Shown here: one piece after another, positions 24,001-31,746 of the stretch
Position numbering within the stretch: the first letter of the stretch is position 1
How the letters are laid out: each line of letters starts with the position of its first letter
IMG/VR virus record: IMGVR_UViG_3300036785_000343
Location: 1 to 36,096 of that record
DNA length: 36,096 nucleotides
Origin: a virus
Reading direction: 5' to 3' (one strand)
Notes under the pieces: generated by a model
What the model was told of the DNA's origin: nothing
What the model saw: only the letters and a program-made list of their open reading frames with translations
The model's database searches: none
Made by a program: the position numbers and the translations under genes

Positions 24001-25289
24001 CTGACTCCAATATTACCTCCTTGAAGTGCCTTCAGTATATCAGATAGTAACTGAGTTTGTTTCTCCATCAAACCTACAACAATATCACCTTTCTGTTGAT
24101 CAACTGGAATAAATCTTCTATCTTCAATATTTTCAGAAACTGGGAAATCTCGTGTCATGTCTCGTGTTATATCTCCAAAAAAGTTCTGTCTCGTATCAAA
24201 AGACCCCCTTGCTGAAGGATTTCGACGCTGCATTGGGGCGTTTGGTATAGAATCTATACCAGCTTCTTTACCAAGACTTCTTTTAGGCTGGGCTGGGGTT
24301 ATCTTAGGAATAACCCTAGGATTGGGTGTTCCTAACTTATCCAACTTCTCTTGTGTAGATGGCGATGTTCCTCCAAATATATTAGTAAATGGATCATACC
24401 AATGAGATCCAGAACCCAGCCCAGATTTAGGATCAAACCCTAAACGATGGTGTTCAAGCCACGGTGATTGACTAAGAGTCTTCTTCTGTTCTGGTGTAAG
24501 TCCTGGTAAATCTAAAAGTTTTCTACCAGGATGTTCCTTATCATACTCCTCACGAACTCTTTTTTCTCTTGGGTCACCAAATCGAGTTTTAAGATAGTCT
24601 CCAATCGCATACGCTATCCCAGCAGCTGAGGTTAGGAGTGCTGCCTCAACAGCTGCGGCTAACATCCTACCAATAATAGCTGATTCAATACCACTACCAG
24701 CCGACATAGATCCACGTTGTGGTACAGTGTGTGGAGAAAAATACTGACGAATACTTTTCATCAACTCAAAACCTTGTTTGAATAAAATAGCAGTTTCTTT
24801 AATCGCGTGGTAATTCTCTTGCATTGCCTTGACTACTAACCCAAGTCCAGGGTCAATAGCAGTAGCACCTGCCGTAGTACCGATACCTATAGCACCTTTA
24901 CCTGAAAAAGCTTGATCTCGTACTCCGGTTCCAAATTTCTTAAGGTGTGCAGTTAATTCCTTTAGCTCACCTATATTCTTAAGAGCTACAAGTGCTTCAG
25001 CGAGATTTCTTTGAAGCTCTGGAGATATCCCTTTCTGAGAAGGATCTCTTGCTGCTTGTTTGAAATCCTCTCGTAAAGTAGTCAAAATCTGAACTACTTT
25101 CTCGGTATTAGCTTTATCGCCCTTTAATAAATCAACAACCTTACTTAACTCGTTGTTGTTGTTTTGTGACAACTTGTCAATAGCTTTAGTCAGTTCACTT
25201 ATAGCACCTGCTGAAATGTCTGAAGTAGACATCCCTTGAGCAGGAGATGCAGGACCAGACATAAGAAACTGGCGAGACAGTTCAGCCAT
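21021..25289 (-). CDS. Giant tape-measure-like protein with two peptidoglycan hydrolase domains
   Basis: A 1422-residue protein paralogous to the 759-residue neighbour. Residues 1-190 are the shared helical domain, about 208-230 a hydrophobic span, and 420-620 Gly/Pro/Thr-rich low complexity. About 645-790 is a muramidase-like domain (FNNPFNMW...W...Y) seen in tail and hub proteins. About 835-985 is an M15-type peptidase: AAHTTGAAVDF supplies the H...D zinc ligands and LMHGDF the second His. The last 330 residues are His-rich with repeated HEPGFM and GAKSG motifs. I favour tail length determination plus wall digestion at entry. ATG overlaps the preceding stop (TAATG). Confidence 0.75.
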   Translation of the reverse strand: MAELSRQFLMSGPASPAQGMSTSDISAGAISELTKAIDKLSQNNNNELSKVVDLLKGDKANTEKVVQILTTLREDFKQAARDPSQKGISPELQRNLAEALVALKNIGELKELTAHLKKFGTGVRDQAFSGKGAIGIGTTAGATAIDPGLGLVVKAMQENYHAIKETAILFKQGFELMKSIRQYFSPHTVPQRGSMSAGSGIESAIIGRMLAAAVEAALLTSAAGIAYAIGDYLKTRFGDPREKRVREEYDKEHPGRKLLDLPGLTPEQKKTLSQSPWLEHHRLGFDPKSGLGSGSHWYDPFTNIFGGTSPSTQEKLDKLGTPNPRVIPKITPAQPKRSLGKEAGIDSIPNAPMQRRNPSARGSFDTRQNFFGDITRDMTRDFPVSENIEDRRFIPVDQQKGDIVVGLMEKQTQLLSDILKALQGGNIGVSGGGSGFGLASLGNLSGVGGGIGAGGLGTQPGFPGSGFGAGMPSRPGGGGGGRRGGSGGGPPDTTTTTPDTTTTPSGPTYPTLSPPGTGPLGPSTTAFTPSSQPFTERIAPTRPNPAFAPGSTTRPDPGLFSPQATPTQGPFDPSKITTPKLVPNTGAPDPGLFAPPTNIGGTPGGFTQAPSLGTSPPTGPNPTAVPGTGGGTVGPPAFSGTYPTEAELRDKSRAAGERFNNPFNMWYDKYAKGEGGLEGRKITQYDTPSIFPSKMAGAAAAIRKMAESPLYSGKTMQDLIKQWVGHGESYAPIISKMTGIPTNTKITPEFLKTDQGLAFLKAMSRYETRVSEPYHLTDAEWRVARDRALHPPGSRPQAGKPTAPGTVSATQAPGSQPAAAAGTGDTQPAVQPPGKTDARITSPGTERFKTVGNYQLGGDSRRQVLIDAAREASKHLPEGYRVEAYSGQRPVGRQGGAAHTTGAAVDFRIIGPDGKMIPNYQSPENYRMYETLHQDIRSVLQEKNPQLAGQYRWGGYFLHGPGGYGVADLMHGDFAHSGMAAGGWGTGKTATGTMQGERAIPHGWDIAQSKPMGKGYRRGDYPVKGVSPIAVAGPPQAPGTQPADQPPQRPIGDVLSPLSGGTGDTGGPGDTPSPGASQRQRSHMHHQGFTQPEDLTITGAKSGIIDGQNLREQRHIRHEPGFMRALHPDQDQGESLPQAAGKGAGPIFDKHNPSPEMRRDLETLRRPVWKDPGWDYGPTQEMLRKKLGRDPREEEMEPYYKEWLKGEVRKANLPYTKNLLGHTHGEPGFMKSAQLHRGETTKDEEQHHIRHEPGFMTGERSRVISGAKSGVIEGVTSPDQSMPLPRERPGESTFVARRHIDRSLRQLSHHQYTPIHHDQSEPVTHEDIEEGLEKSKEEMHPDVPMPRARPTNLGVKGGGARASDMHHGIEMLRGQAARQQHKKKAKAPTPGHRREPHHQIQPHSMHPKDIALATAAGTQVLS

Positions 25290-27568
25290 TAGCTAAATCC
25301 CTGACCTCCTAATGTCGCCATACCAACGTCAGAGAAGATTGGACCAGAAGGTGACTGGGATGGACTTATCATTGTAGGATGGGGCAGTGCCTGTGGTCTC
25401 TCTTCCTCATGGTCTTCAGTTTGAATACGATGTGCTGTATCATCTAACATCGCAATTCCATGATGCATATCAGATGCAGTAGGCATATCACCTCTAATAT
25501 CTAGACTAGCACGTGGTCCAGGAATATTGATATTCCCACCTTGCGGGGCTTGTGGTTCTCTTCTGCCCATATTAGGTTGAGGCCCAAGATAGGGAGAAGG
25601 CAAAGGAGACGGAGAAGATGACTGAGCAGCAACTGCAGAGTCTGGAGGAGAAACAGGTATTACATCTTTCCATTTTGGTGCTTTGCCCTTTCCAGGGTCC
25701 GGTACACGAGGCCATGGCATATCCTGATTTACACGGGATACGTTCTCCTGGTCTGTTCCGTATATCGCTCTTCGATAAGTTTCTTCAGTATATGGTAATG
25801 TACTTGATCCTCCTTCGTGCCCACTCTGAGCCGTTTGAAACGCATACTGAGTATCTTTATTAGTTAAATCCAATTTAGTATCAGGGCTTATACCTAAGTG
25901 CTTACTTAAGTTAGCGATGTATTCAGGCTGACCCCTATCTGCCCACCCACCAGTAATTATTTTACGTATAGTATCCTTTCCTTCTGAACTGTATTTTAGA
26001 AGAAGCTTAGTTTGAGCTTGAATACCTTCTTCAGGAGTATTATACCGAACATAACGCCCACCTTCACCAGGACTTCTAACATCCCCCGTAACTCCTCCCA
26101 TATAAGGATCACCCTGTTGAGCTTGCTTCCTCATATCACTTATAGCTCCCGGATTATTCATTCTAATAGAAGCATGTATATAACCTGGACCTTCAACTTG
26201 TTTTCTAAGAACTTCCTGATTGACATTAGGATTACCAATTGGAGATACATACTCAGAAGGCACAGTTTCTCGAAAACCCTTAGATTCAGCAAAGCTACCT
26301 GAAGCTCCAGCCCCACCAGCAGCACCTCCTTTTCCCTTGACAGGAGTAACAGTAACAGGTGAATCTTTTGCTTGAACCACGGAAGGTTTAGTTACAACTT
26401 CGGACCTATCACGAGAACGAACATGTTCAGGTCCTCTCTCACCAACAACAGCCTTCTTATGAGGAGGAACATTCCCACCTTCAGCTAAGAATTTAACACC
26501 ACCACCAACTACGATATTGCCTTTTTGAAGTGTTCGCAATATCTCAGCTAACAATTCAGTCTGCATCTGCATAAACTTTATAACTGTATCAGCTTTCTGT
26601 TGATCAGCCGAGACTGCGTCAAACCCTCCAAGAAGATGCACACCTCCTTCTATAGGACCAGTCGAAACAGAAGAGTTAGATTGCGATGCAGGAACAGTAT
26701 CGGAAGGAACTGTGTTTGGATTAGTGTCAAATGATGGAGTTGTCCTACTTAGTTTTTTCAATTCTTCTTCGTCGTCAGCAACAGTCGACTTACCAAAAAT
26801 TTTATTATAAAGCCAAAACAGACCCGCACCGATTAAGGCTCCGCCCAACCCAACAACCAATCCCATACCTAAAGCTTTACCAATACTAGGAAGTTTTTTC
26901 AATAGGGCTGTAGCTAAAGCAGTTTTCATAATAGCTTCATCAATGCCTTCACATCCTGCGTTACCGCCAACTATCGATCCACTAGCCGACATAAAACCAC
27001 GCTGCTTTACAGTGTGTGGAGAAAAGAACCGATGAATACCTTTAAAAACACTAATAGTTAGATGGAATCCTTCCTTAAGAACGTGGAAAGTTTCTTTGAT
27101 AGCGTGAGCGTTTTCTTGTGCTGCCTTTACTAGTAATCCAAGTCCAGGATCAATAGCAGTAGCACCTACTGTTACACCAGTACCTACAACCCCTTTACCT
27201 GTTAGAGCCTGATTTCCTGCACCAGTTACAAATTTCTTAAGATGTGCATTTAACTCCTTTAGTTCACCTATGCCTTTGAGAGCTACGAGTGCTTCAGCAA
27301 GCTGTCTTTGAAGTTCTGGGGTTATACCTTTCTGGGAAGGATCTTTTGCTGCTTGTATAAAATCTTGTCGTAAGGTAGTCAAGATCGCAACTACCTTCTC
27401 GGTATTAACCTTATCACCCTTCAATAAGTCAACGACCTTACTCAATTCATTCGTATTATTGTTTGACAATTTATCAATAGCCTTAGTCAACTCTGCTATA
27501 GCACCTGATGCAATATCTCCCATAGGGATAGGGCCAGCCGTAAGAAACTGGCGGGAGAGTTCAGCCAT
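25289..27568 (-). CDS. Tape-measure-like protein with muramidase-like domain
   Basis: A 759-residue protein. Residues 1-195 are helical and nearly match the downstream paralogue (for example NELSKVVDLLKGDK and SPHTVKQRG). About 233-255 is a membrane-like helix (GLVVGLGGALIGAGLFWLY). About 455-610 resembles the muramidase-like domain of phage tail lysins: IRMNNPGAIS, RYVRYNTPEEGIQAQ, then TIRKIITGGWADRG and a later HEGG. The C terminus shares SDMHHGIAML with the paralogue. It follows the gp26-like gene, the normal place of a tape measure. Which of the two paralogues measures the tail cannot be decided here. The ribosome binding site is weak. Confidence 0.7.
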   Translation of the reverse strand: MAELSRQFLTAGPIPMGDIASGAIAELTKAIDKLSNNNTNELSKVVDLLKGDKVNTEKVVAILTTLRQDFIQAAKDPSQKGITPELQRQLAEALVALKGIGELKELNAHLKKFVTGAGNQALTGKGVVGTGVTVGATAIDPGLGLLVKAAQENAHAIKETFHVLKEGFHLTISVFKGIHRFFSPHTVKQRGFMSASGSIVGGNAGCEGIDEAIMKTALATALLKKLPSIGKALGMGLVVGLGGALIGAGLFWLYNKIFGKSTVADDEEELKKLSRTTPSFDTNPNTVPSDTVPASQSNSSVSTGPIEGGVHLLGGFDAVSADQQKADTVIKFMQMQTELLAEILRTLQKGNIVVGGGVKFLAEGGNVPPHKKAVVGERGPEHVRSRDRSEVVTKPSVVQAKDSPVTVTPVKGKGGAAGGAGASGSFAESKGFRETVPSEYVSPIGNPNVNQEVLRKQVEGPGYIHASIRMNNPGAISDMRKQAQQGDPYMGGVTGDVRSPGEGGRYVRYNTPEEGIQAQTKLLLKYSSEGKDTIRKIITGGWADRGQPEYIANLSKHLGISPDTKLDLTNKDTQYAFQTAQSGHEGGSSTLPYTEETYRRAIYGTDQENVSRVNQDMPWPRVPDPGKGKAPKWKDVIPVSPPDSAVAAQSSSPSPLPSPYLGPQPNMGRREPQAPQGGNINIPGPRASLDIRGDMPTASDMHHGIAMLDDTAHRIQTEDHEEERPQALPHPTMISPSQSPSGPIFSDVGMATLGGQGFS

Positions 27569-27642
27569 TATTTCTTACCAAGACCATTGACTTAGAAAGA
27601 TAGGTCCAGTACAATGACACAGCTACATTTAGGAGGCATAAG

Positions 27643-28169
27643 ATGACCAAAGATCTGGACGGTGAGATATGGAAAGATATCATAGGCTGGCCCTTTCACC
27701 AAGTCTCAAATAAGGGTCGGGTTCGAGCACTACCTGGTGCTTTCGTAAGAAACAAACAGATTAATATAAGATCGAACTCAGAAAACAGTGGCGTGATCGG
27801 TCCAACAATGGGTACATGATAGTCAGCCAAGGAAAACAAAAACATCCGATCCATATACTTGTATTAAGTACATTTTATGGTCCATGTCCCCCTAGAAAAG
27901 AATGCTGCCGTCATTTAAATGGTGATTCAACTGATAATAGATGGCCTGAGAATCTTGAATGGGGGACTCAAAAAGAAAATGTAGATGATAAAGTTAGGCA
28001 TGGAGTCCACAATAAGAAGGAACGCAATGGTAGAGCTAAACTTACACAAACTGACATCAATAACATTAGAACACGTCCGTACCATTATGGTATCTATTCG
28101 GAACTAGCAAGAGAATACAATATATCAGATACCCAAATTCATAGAATACGCAATAAACTTCAATGGTAA
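27643..28169 (+). pseudogene. Frameshifted NUMOD4/HNH homing endonuclease
   Basis: ATG 27643 has AGGAGG 8 bases upstream. Frame 1 reads GEIWKDIIGWPFHQVSNKGR, a clear NUMOD4 motif, and then stops near 27820. A second frame, open from about 27765, continues RSNNGYMIVSQGKQKHPIHI, then CCRHLNGDSTDNRWPENLEW, an HNH core of the C.H.dg...NN...NL.W type. It ends with a helix-turn-helix-like segment (SELAREYNISDTQIHRIR). The two halves join if one base is missing (or two are extra) near 27757-27770, so the gene is probably inactivated, unless a sequencing error or frameshifting restores it. It lies antisense within the tail operon, its stop abutting the stop of the gp26-like gene. Confidence 0.8.
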
Positions 28170-29240
28170 TTATTTTCGGCCGACTATCGACTTAAAAGGA
28201 GCTTGTCCAGAAGATGATTCTTGTTCTATCTCTAGGTTAATTTCATGCTTCGCCTCCTCCAATATCTTAGCAGCTAGATTAGCAGGTACCTTAGGAACAA
28301 CCATGGTCCCTGATTGATATACGTCAGGCTTTACCGTTTGCTTTATCGTCTGTGGGGACTCATCGACGCTACTCTCGCTTCTAACTCTTGCTTCACGTTG
28401 GCCAGTTCCTCCAACTCCCGTTGGTGGCGTTTGTGGAGCCACAGCAATTTTTGAAAGGACATGCTCCTTTGCTCGCTTGGCATCAGCCTTAGATGCTTTA
28501 TGAGGAAGTATTCTAATTCGTACAGCTGCTGAGTCGGTATCAGTGGGAAAGAATTCAAAGATTGAAAATCGAAAGGAAACTTTCTGGTCAGCCCCACACT
28601 TGTCACACCTACAATCCATAATGTTATCTGGACCGTATTTGAAAGCTCTCTTGAACCCATCAATCACAAAGATGTCTTCTGGAGTGAATACTTTATTGAC
28701 AAAATCCCATTTTTCGAGAGGATCGTAGTTGCTGTCCAACTCCATCATGCAAAGAAGCTCAGCTTTCCTAAGCTGACCTTCATTCGGGTTTTCTATCTGG
28801 AGGGCTTTGATTTGATCAGCAGCACGCACGTCATCGGTCTCCTTTGGGAGACGGAAGACGATCGGTAGTCCACAGGGGAGGTCGAGTGTAGCACCATCGG
28901 CGGGATAGTCGTCTGGGATGGATGGTGACACTATCTTGGTGAGATCAAGCTTGGTCAGATTTGGACTGCTACAAGCTGGACAATTCCATGGGAGATTATA
29001 CGGGAAATTCATATAGGAGTTAACGCGATGCCAATACATTGTGAAAAGAAAATCAGGCTCATACATATCTTCAACAGTAATGCCTTTAATCGTATTACTG
29101 ACAAGATTACGAAGGGCAGTTAGAGATCCCGTCCTACGAACAATGTAATAGGACTCGACTTCCATCGGACCAAACTGCCTAATAGATATATCTGATGGAT
29201 AAAGTCTTGCACCGGGCAAAGTGATGGGAAAGTACTGCAC
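28170..29240 (-). CDS. T4 gp26-like baseplate hub assembly protein
   Basis: A 356-residue protein resembling the T4_baseplate (gp26) family: an N-terminal FPITLPGARLYPSD, then WHRVNSYMNFPYNLPWNCPA with CPAC, and a second CDKC pair near 230-235, suggesting a zinc-binding core. gp26 proteins assist hub and tape-measure assembly in T4-like phages. The C-terminal 90 residues are charged and low complexity and probably disordered. The start is GTG 29240, with GGAGG 6 bases upstream. It lies between the second tube-like gene and the tape-measure-like gene, as expected for a tail assembly factor. Confidence 0.68.
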   Translation of the reverse strand: MQYFPITLPGARLYPSDISIRQFGPMEVESYYIVRRTGSLTALRNLVSNTIKGITVEDMYEPDFLFTMYWHRVNSYMNFPYNLPWNCPACSSPNLTKLDLTKIVSPSIPDDYPADGATLDLPCGLPIVFRLPKETDDVRAADQIKALQIENPNEGQLRKAELLCMMELDSNYDPLEKWDFVNKVFTPEDIFVIDGFKRAFKYGPDNIMDCRCDKCGADQKVSFRFSIFEFFPTDTDSAAVRIRILPHKASKADAKRAKEHVLSKIAVAPQTPPTGVGGTGQREARVRSESSVDESPQTIKQTVKPDVYQSGTMVVPKVPANLAAKILEEAKHEINLEIEQESSSGQAPFKSIVGRK

Positions 29241-29285
29241 TGTAACCCTCCATTATTCTTACAGTTGATTTTTACGATGGTCCCC

Positions 29286-29327
29286 AACCTATCCGTGTAA
29301 GCACCTACGGAAGGCTTGGGATAGGTT
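29286..29327. other. Inverted repeat in the gap before the gp26-like gene
   Basis: AACCTATCC (29286-29294) pairs with GGATAGGTT (29319-29327) and, allowing one mismatch, the stem extends to 12 bp. A smaller CCGT/ACGG pairing fits inside. The gap 29241-29403 otherwise holds no gene. No T-run is seen on either strand, so it may be a processing or regulatory hairpin in the tail transcript. Confidence 0.4.
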
Positions 29328-29403
29328 CGGCTAGGAGCTTGGCTACCCTGCCGCTCGATCGATTTGACGCATCACAGGCTTCCCCTTGCAGGGAGAAGGG
29401 CTG

Positions 29404-29559
29404 TCAATGGATGACCTTGGACAAGCCACCTAGTAACTCTGAGGCAATCCAGAAGGCAACCGATAGGGCAAGGAAGTTCCAAGGTGGGAAAGCCCACCGC
29501 GTCGCGATACAAGCGAATACGAAAGAAAACACTAACAGAATTAAACCAACATTCTGCAT
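29404..29559 (-). CDS. Small two-span membrane protein, 51 aa
   Basis: A 51-residue frame starts at ATG 29559, with GAGAGG 8 bases upstream, and reads MQNVGLILLVFSFVFACIAT, then a WAFPPW turn and a second hydrophobic helix NFLALSVAFWIASELLGG. Two membrane helices in so short a frame, plus the ribosome binding site, argue that it is real. Longer frames on both strands here lack such features. It lies in the tail operon just after the second tube-like gene. It could be a holin-like or membrane-anchoring protein, but that is inference. Confidence 0.6.
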   Translation of the reverse strand: MQNVGLILLVFSFVFACIATRWAFPPWNFLALSVAFWIASELLGGLSKVIH

Positions 29560-29576
29560 AGTAGTAACCTCTCACT

Positions 29577-30323
29577 TTAGAGACTTAGTCTCTGAACGTT
29601 ATTAAACTTGAAGGCTGCACCACCAGGAGTTATCCTATTCTGCTGTGCTTTTATAAGATTCTGAGAAGCCCCTTCTTCTGTTGCTGAATTAGTAAGAACT
29701 CGATTCACTGCAAATGATTGAGCAATCGCTGTTCTACCTGAAGGTTCATAGTCCAGACGCAATGGCGCCATAGTAGTGGGGAAACACTGTTGATAAACAA
29801 TCCTATATGTAGTTTCATTCCCATAGCTTTGAAGGATAACTGTTATATCTTGTAGATAACCATCCTGTCCTTCAGGATAATTATAAGTACCATCGTCTAA
29901 ACCTGTATTGATATTATAGTTTCGTATTTTCTTCTTCCAAGCTAGTATGTAGTCTATTGGAGTCATGAACTCATCACCGTAAAATAGTAAACGTAATTCA
30001 GTCGCATCAAAAAAGTCTGCTTGGAAATGATGTCTACCGCCGATAGGATGTGCAACTGGTGACGTATTATCAAAACCAGGTTCTATAGACTGAACAATAG
30101 GAACTCTCACAGCACCAAACTTAGGCAGTTGGACTGTAAACTTCCAGACCCGATGTGGTTCTGGAACCGGCTCTCCATTGAAGGTGTATAAGGTTATTAT
30201 ACCGTCAGTACCAGGAGTACCGGAAAAGTTATTGGCAAAATTTGGAGATGGTGTTGGAGTCGGAGTAGAAACTATTACGTCAGAAGCAGCTACATTAGGC
30301 ATAGGAGGTAATGTATTAGCCAT
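29577..30323 (-). CDS. Second tail tube-like structural protein
   Basis: A 248-residue protein with a gp19/tube-like core: ELRLLFYGDEFMTPIDYILA then WKKKIRN, a QDITVILQSYGNETTYRIVY strand pair, and CFPT...PLRLDYEPSGR. Contractile systems often carry such tube paralogues (for example Afp5 beside Afp1) as tube initiators or adaptors on the hub. The first 45 residues are Pro/Thr-rich and likely flexible. AAGGA lies 9 bases before the ATG, and the gap to the tail tube gene is only 12 bases. The tube-adaptor role is inferred from fold resemblance and order. Confidence 0.7.
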   Translation of the reverse strand: MANTLPPMPNVAASDVIVSTPTPTPSPNFANNFSGTPGTDGIITLYTFNGEPVPEPHRVWKFTVQLPKFGAVRVPIVQSIEPGFDNTSPVAHPIGGRHHFQADFFDATELRLLFYGDEFMTPIDYILAWKKKIRNYNINTGLDDGTYNYPEGQDGYLQDITVILQSYGNETTYRIVYQQCFPTTMAPLRLDYEPSGRTAIAQSFAVNRVLTNSATEEGASQNLIKAQQNRITPGGAAFKFNNVQRLSL

Positions 30324-30335
30324 GATGTATAATCC

Positions 30336-31140
30336 TTACCCAGTCTGCAACCCTTGTCCAGAAATAGCGTCCATATCACAATAGTCAAAACTCCAGGTGA
30401 TATCCGGAGCTACAGCTGTACTTTGAGCCATCTGAAGAGCGATGGCAGGGTTGGCAATAGGAAATAGTCCATACAGGTAGTTGGCAACTATAGGATTGTT
30501 CGGGTTGTCGTACATCTGGATCTTGGCAGTAGATTGGATAGTAGTCTTGTTAGCACCTACCCCTGTAATCCAGTTGTATGCTGTCTTCATCCATGAGGCG
30601 ATTGCAATGCGTATTTCCGAGTTGGTACCCTCGACCAACGTCGTTCTCCAGGTGTGGCTAAACCTGACTCGTCCACCATAGACAAGAGTAAAGCCAGCCA
30701 AATCTATTGGCACTTGATCAAGAGCAATTCCAGGTAATTCAGTCGCAGTACATCGAAGACTGAGTAACTGGGAGGAGATGCCACCTCGTGCTGGACTAAT
30801 CGTCATTTGGAATTGGTACCTGATCTTCGCTAGAGTTCGCTAGGCTCTAACCGTTCCTCAGAGGAACTGCTCATAGTTACCTATGAGAGGAGACTATATC
30901 ATCAACCACTTGGGTTGTGTGGTACTTCGGACCGCTTGGTCCTACTCCCTTTCGGGATAGTCGTTACACGTTCCCTTTTTACAGGGCTCCGCTCGGTATT
31001 GTCCTAGCTTACGCGACTAGGAGTTCCACCGAATTCTCCACATTGTCATTAGCGAATTGCTTCACTACGGGGCTAAAAATTCAACCCTTTAACGGATCCA
31101 CCAATCCTTGCACGTCATTGATAGAAACTGGACCTGCCAT
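30336..31140 (-). CDS. Tail tube protein, gene split by a group I intron
   Basis: Exon 1 is 31140-31084 (19 codons, MAGPVSINDVQGLVDPLKG). Exon 2 is 30827-30336 (163 codons, beginning KIRYQFQMTISPARGG). Joined they give about 182 residues, near T4 gp19 (163). The joint restores the usual tube N terminus: a short lead, then RYxFxM and the LRCTATELPG loop. Exon 1 alone ends at TGA directly after GGT. Read alone, exon 2 would start only at an internal ATG, 30806, and lose the first strand. GGAG precedes the start, inside the endonuclease gene upstream, and the TAATG overlap couples the two. The product forms the inner tube of the contractile tail. Confidence 0.88.
30828..31083 (-). ncRNA. Group I intron (IA2-like, T4 nrdB type)
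   Basis: A 256-base intron with the full core on the minus strand. P1 pairs exon GGGT with GCCC, giving a U-G at the splice site. P2 is TAGTGAA/TTCGCTA with a GCAA loop. P3 is TGTGG/CCACA. P5 is CCTAG/CTAGG. P6 is CCCT/AGGG. P7 is GACTA (30962-30958) with TAGTC (30896-30892). P7.1 and P7.2 are CCC-GAAA-GGG and GGACC-AAGC-GGTCC. P8 is CAACC/GGTTG. P9 is CTCATA/TATGAG. The intron ends in G at 30828, in phase 0 with exon 2. The P7.1/P7.2 pair marks the IA group. The intron holds no ORF of its own. Confidence 0.92.
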
Positions 31141-31718
31141 TATCGTACTCCTCTCTGTTCTACCGTTTGACATGGTTTGGTGTCCATGTGACGCTTGCCC
31201 CAAGGACCTCCAATAGTACGACCACAAGAATCACACGTGTACCACTGCTGACTCAAATGGTTTCCATTAGCAATGGCTGCCTTAACCCGATTTCTTGCCA
31301 TTTTTGCAAGTTCCTCTGAACTCTTAATTTGGCTATTATGAGTACCTTTAGCCAACTGGCTATAGTTGATCTGTCTCATTATCTCCGGGTTCTTACTTGC
31401 ATGATTAGGACCAGCAAGAGCGGCCTCTCGCCCTCTAGCAGCACCCTCTAGATTATTATCCCGCCACTCCTCCCACCTAAAATTCCACCTGTTGTTCTCG
31501 TGATCAAAGACATAACCTTTCGAATGATCATATCGACCAACAGACGGACATTCCATAGCCGGTGGGACTGGCCCGATAACTTCCGTCCAAAGATAGAAGT
31601 TTTCTTCTTCAAGCTCAAAATCACAGCCTACGTCTTTACCTCTCTGTATCATATCGCAAAAACGTTGGTACAAAGGATGAGACGAGTATCCAGAATACTT
31701 TCCTGTTTTCCTTGACAT
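31140..31718 (-). CDS. HNH-like homing endonuclease ending at the tail tube start codon
   Basis: A 192-residue protein related to the one at 34444-35010. The shared core is SVGRYDHSKGYVF...NRWNFRW (residues about 60-83), like the xSxGRIDHxxGY...NxRW motif of a group of phage HNH endonucleases, with NUMOD3-like segments (SSEELAKMARNRVKAAIANG) after it. A C-terminal CDSCG...H...C zinc finger follows. AAGGGGAAACC precedes the ATG. Its stop overlaps the tube ATG (TAATG), so it lies just outside exon 1 and about 60 bases from the intron, a layout that suggests it mobilises the intron. That is inference. Confidence 0.78.
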   Translation of the reverse strand: MSRKTGKYSGYSSHPLYQRFCDMIQRGKDVGCDFELEEENFYLWTEVIGPVPPAMECPSVGRYDHSKGYVFDHENNRWNFRWEEWRDNNLEGAARGREAALAGPNHASKNPEIMRQINYSQLAKGTHNSQIKSSEELAKMARNRVKAAIANGNHLSQQWYTCDSCGRTIGGPWGKRHMDTKPCQTVEQRGVR

Positions 31719-31746
31719 GGTTTCCCCTTAGTGTTACAGCTATATC

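Noticed and set aside
29372-29575. 67-residue minus-strand frame overlapping the small membrane protein
   Set aside because: Its composition is Cys/Arg-rich without pattern and its start is poorly placed. The other frame is better supported.
29579-29593. Palindrome AGAGACTTAGTCTCT at the end of the tube-like gene
   Set aside because: It lies in coding sequence at the C terminus, has only a 3-base loop and no T-run. It may be chance.
29339-29605. 88-residue + strand frame between the gp26-like and tube-like genes
   Set aside because: No ribosome binding site or recognisable domain. The minus-strand 51-residue membrane protein in the same place has both a site and clear helices.
30917-31216. 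99-residue + strand frame across the intron and exon 1
   Set aside because: It is the antisense of conserved intron helices and of exon 1, so it is a shadow.
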